Origin: Actinomycetes bacterium
GTDB lineage: Bacteria; Actinomycetota; Actinomycetes; Streptosporangiales; Streptosporangiaceae
Reading direction: 5' to 3'
Assembly (NCBI GenBank): GCA_023425615.1
Contig: JAFACJ010000236.1
Span: 1 to 8,858, forward strand
DNA: 8,858 nt
The notes beneath the pieces are model-generated. The model worked only from the letters and a program-made list of their open reading frames with translations, ran no database searches and was not told where the DNA came from. The position numbers and the translations under genes were made by a program. This document shows, in pieces, positions 6,182-8,858 of this stretch; within the stretch, counting starts at the first letter, position 1; each line of letters opens with the position of its first letter.

Positions 6182-6384
6182 GACAGCCAGGCTCTCATAC
6201 GACGATGTCGGTCTTGGCGGGTCGGGGCCCGACGGCATATCGCCCTGAGTCAGTGGTCGCTCAGAGGCGTTCGCGGAGACGGGAGGCTCCCGCTCGCCGT
6301 GCCCTCATCGCGAAGAACCCGTCCCAACCGATCGGGGCCCGCTAGCGTCGAACTCGTTTGTCGGTGATGGTACGGGAGGTACAG
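6182..6384. promoter_or_regulatory. Divergent intergenic region with two short palindromes
   Basis: This stretch separates the minus-strand operon from the plus-strand secreted gene and must hold both promoters. TAGCGT at 6343-6348 is a plausible -10 (TANNNT) for the rightward gene, about 37 nt before its ATG. The -35 is not evident. Two 13-nt palindromes, each with a single central G, are visible: GTCGGGGCCCGAC (6221-6233) and CGGGAGGCTCCCG (6280-6292). They could be regulator sites, but GC-rich DNA yields such palindromes easily. Confidence 0.35.
6374..6379 (+). promoter_or_regulatory. Ribosome binding site of the 6385 gene
   Basis: GGGAGG lies 5 nt before ATG 6385 and decides the start. 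The in-frame TTG at 6358 and ATG at 6367 lie upstream of this site and have no comparable signal. Confidence 0.8.
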
Positions 6385-6863
6385 ATGCGTGGATGGCGGG
6401 CTCTGGGGTTGAGTGGTGTGCTGGTGGTCTCCCTGCTGGCTCCCTCGGGTGGGGCGTCGGCGGCGGAGCCGCTGCTGGGGCCGTTCGGGTACGGGAAGCT
6501 CAAGCTGGGGCAGACTTCGGCGAAGGCGTACAAGACCGGGCTGATCGTGGCCAAGGGGCCCAAGGGGCAGCCGTGTGCGGGCTTCGACCTCAAGGCTCAC
6601 CGCACGCCGAAGGACACCGTGGGCGGTTACCTCTCCAAGAAGGTCGGGGTCGCGGCGATCTTCGCCGTCAAGGGGATGAAGACGCCGCGCGGTATCAAGA
6701 TCGGCTCCACCAAGGCGCAGCTCAAGAAGGCGTACCCCAAGCTGCGCGAGTCGGAGAACGCGCTGTGGATCCCGGTTCCGGGCAACGCGAAGAAGGCGCA
6801 GTACCTGTTCCTTCTCGACCGCCGCGGGAAGCGCGTCGACCAGATCGCCCTGGCCCTGAAGAC

Positions 6864-6882
<19 letters not shown>
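6385..6882 (+). CDS. Small secreted protein of unknown function
   Basis: This is a 165-residue precursor with a textbook signal peptide (MRGWRALGLSGVLVVSLLAP) and a predicted cut near ASA/AE at residues 26-27. The mature basic domain of about 138 residues contains two similar-looking pieces. GPFGYGKLKLGQTSAKAYKTG starts near residue 32, and RGIKIGSTKAQLKKAYPKL spans 102-120. Both have a 'G-x-(L/I)-K-(L/I)-G-x-(T/S)' core followed by an A/Q-rich helix start, a pattern I associate with actinobacterial secreted proteins of unknown role. The only cysteines, C64 and C163, probably form a disulfide that ties the C-terminus down. It is likely extracellular. The gene is divergent from the TIM-barrel operon. 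It runs head-on into the Clp gene, with which it shares its last 19 bases. Confidence 0.82.

Positions 6883-8858
<1,976 letters not shown>

Overview
The window looks like the chromosome of a high-GC actinomycete. Coding is dense, codons end mostly in G or C, there is an actinobacterial-type orn next to a tRNA-His, secreted proteins have short AxA signal peptides, and some proteins carry the Pro/Trp-rich linkers common in Streptosporangiales and Streptomyces relatives. The order cannot be fixed from this sequence alone.

Layout. (1) 1-1062 looks like core genome: the 3' end of an unidentified gene, oligoribonuclease (orn), tRNA-His(GTG) with encoded CCA and the extra G-1, and a strong 16-bp GNRA-loop hairpin just behind the tRNA. 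(2) 1063-1465 holds no credible gene. It ends in an AT-rich tract that probably carries the promoter of the next gene. (3) 1466-3487 encodes the most interesting protein of the window: a PH-like N-terminal domain, a Pro/Trp-rich linker, coiled coils, a DUF4041 region and a C-terminal T5orf172/MUG113-type GIY-YIG nuclease domain with its key residues present. DUF4041 plus GIY-YIG is the architecture of the anti-phage protein SNIPE. Here a PH-like module stands where a membrane anchor would be expected. (4) 3488-3702 is a start-less relic of a larger protein, in the same frame as the nuclease gene. (5) 3703-4278 (minus strand) encodes a small secreted protein of unknown function. (6) 4508-6181 (minus strand) is a two-gene operon joined by a TGA-ATG junction: a GH-A-like TIM-barrel protein, then an acidic protein of unknown function. 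(7) 6385-6882 encodes a second small secreted protein, convergent with and overlapping (8) 6864-8858, the C-terminal 664 residues of a Hsp100/Clp AAA+ ATPase. That ATPase has a short ClpC-type middle domain but no visible ClpP-docking loop.

Overall, a likely accessory interval (about 1063-6850) sits between the orn/tRNA-His block and the Clp gene. It holds a candidate single-gene phage-defence nuclease, a gene relic, secreted proteins and poorly characterised genes, as is often seen behind tRNA genes. No flanking repeat, integrase or transposase is visible, so recent integration is not demonstrated. No function has been tested for any of the unknowns.
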